Positions 63,716 to 64,000 of a stretch of 64,000 bases of DNA are shown here, in pieces (the stretch's first letter is position 1; every line of letters starts with the position of its first letter). Location: contig NKIZ01000001.1 in the NCBI GenBank assembly GCA_002256425.1, forward strand, positions 2,515,001 through 2,579,000, given 5' to 3'. A program made the translations under genes and the position numbers. The stretch is from Alphaproteobacteria bacterium PA2 (GTDB lineage Bacteria > Pseudomonadota > Alphaproteobacteria > Caulobacterales > Caulobacteraceae). The notes under the pieces are model-generated. The model saw only the letters and a program-made list of their open reading frames with translations, was not told where the DNA came from and searched no databases.

Positions 63716-64000
63716 ATGACGCAGACCGCCACCCTTGAACGTCCCGCCTCCACGTCGGTGGAGCATTTTGACGTCCTGATCGTCGGGGCCGGAATTTCCG
63801 GCGTCGGCGGGGCCTACCATCTGAAGGATCAGTGCCCGGGCAAGAGCTTTGTCATCCTGGAGACCCTCGACAGCTTCGGCGGCACCTGGCTGACCCACAA
63901 GTATCCGGGCATCCGCTCTGACAGCGACCTCTTCACCTTCGGCTACAGGTTCAAGCCCTGGACCAGCGCGCCCATCGCCTCGGCCGAAGAAATCCTGAAA
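63716..64000 (+). CDS. Flavin-dependent monooxygenase, Baeyer-Villiger type (partial)
   Basis: The first 95 residues of a class B flavoprotein monooxygenase; it runs off the window. The FAD-binding motif is VLIVGAGISGVGGAYHL, then ETLDSFGGTWLTHKYPGIRS, close to Baeyer-Villiger/flavin-containing monooxygenases that insert oxygen next to ketones or oxidise N/S atoms. CGAGGAAG precedes ATG 63716. Confidence 0.88.
   Translation, partial: MTQTATLERPASTSVEHFDVLIVGAGISGVGGAYHLKDQCPGKSFVILETLDSFGGTWLTHKYPGIRSDSDLFTFGYRFKPWTSAPIASAEEILK

Overview
The window is high-G+C alphaproteobacterial chromosome, most like a Caulobacteraceae member (Caulobacter/Phenylobacterium type). This is inferred from the Ala/Pro-rich proteins, two DUF2336 proteins, the CYP153-type P450, the many acyl-CoA enzymes, the TonB-dependent receptor and possible CtrA-like boxes; no rRNA is present to confirm it. 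Coding is dense on both strands. I find no CRISPR array, no prophage and no recognisable transposase.

Layout. 1-12 kb: translation/transcription genes on the minus strand, in the order tRNA-Tyr, tRNA-Gly, tuf, (a plus-strand secreted CVNH/crystallin gene), tRNA-Trp, secE, nusG, rplK, rplA, terminator, then five non-ribosomal genes (metallophosphoesterase, thiolase, cupin, enoyl-CoA hydratase, nucleotidyltransferase-like), then rplJ and rplL. A serine hydrolase faces rplL. 12-20 kb: RlmB-type methyltransferase, an unusual lipoprotein/membrane protein, acyl-CoA dehydrogenase, a secreted esterase-like protein, an acyltransferase and an amidohydrolase. 20-31 kb: TerC-type protein, CYP153-type P450, YhhN protein, metG, DUF1761 protein, a four-gene polyamine ABC transporter operon, amidase, tRNA-Thr. 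31-41.5 kb: a Tat-exported PLP enzyme coupled to a TonB receptor, YaiI protein, cytochrome c, an RND efflux pair, class II aldolase. 41.6-43.4 kb: a strikingly AT-rich island with one gene, a reverse transcriptase of the Abi/unknown-group (DRT-like) type. 43.4-47.3 kb: mnmH and selD (divergent selenium genes) and glpK. 47.3-54 kb: a signalling block (two DUF2336 proteins, NAD kinase, Hpt protein, NUDIX hydrolase, hybrid histidine kinase). 54-64 kb: CoA transferase, serralysin-like RTX protease, lytic transglycosylase, TonB-like protein, an ABC-2 exporter operon with an amine oxidase-type flavoprotein and acyl-CoA dehydrogenase, and the start of a Baeyer-Villiger-type monooxygenase.

How they fit together. 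The first block is the conserved tRNA-tuf-secE-nusG-rplKA-rplJL neighbourhood, but it is interrupted and rpoBC does not directly follow rplL. Scattered CoA enzymes, a P450 and a BVMO-type flavoprotein suggest an organism that oxidises lipids, hydrocarbons or ketones. Three copies of a roughly 128-bp REP-like inverted-arm element lie between genes, and one supplies the C-terminus of an acyltransferase.

The best candidate for a little-described system is the reverse transcriptase island at 41.64-43.37 kb. It is AT-rich, encodes a 538-aa protein with RT catalytic motifs, a helical C-terminal half and an acidic tail, and has an 8-bp direct repeat at its edges. Second is the Tat-exported class V PLP enzyme overlapping a TonB receptor gene, which recalls PvdN-type periplasmic siderophore tailoring. 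Third is the fusion of a cyanovirin-type lectin domain with two beta/gamma-crystallin domains.
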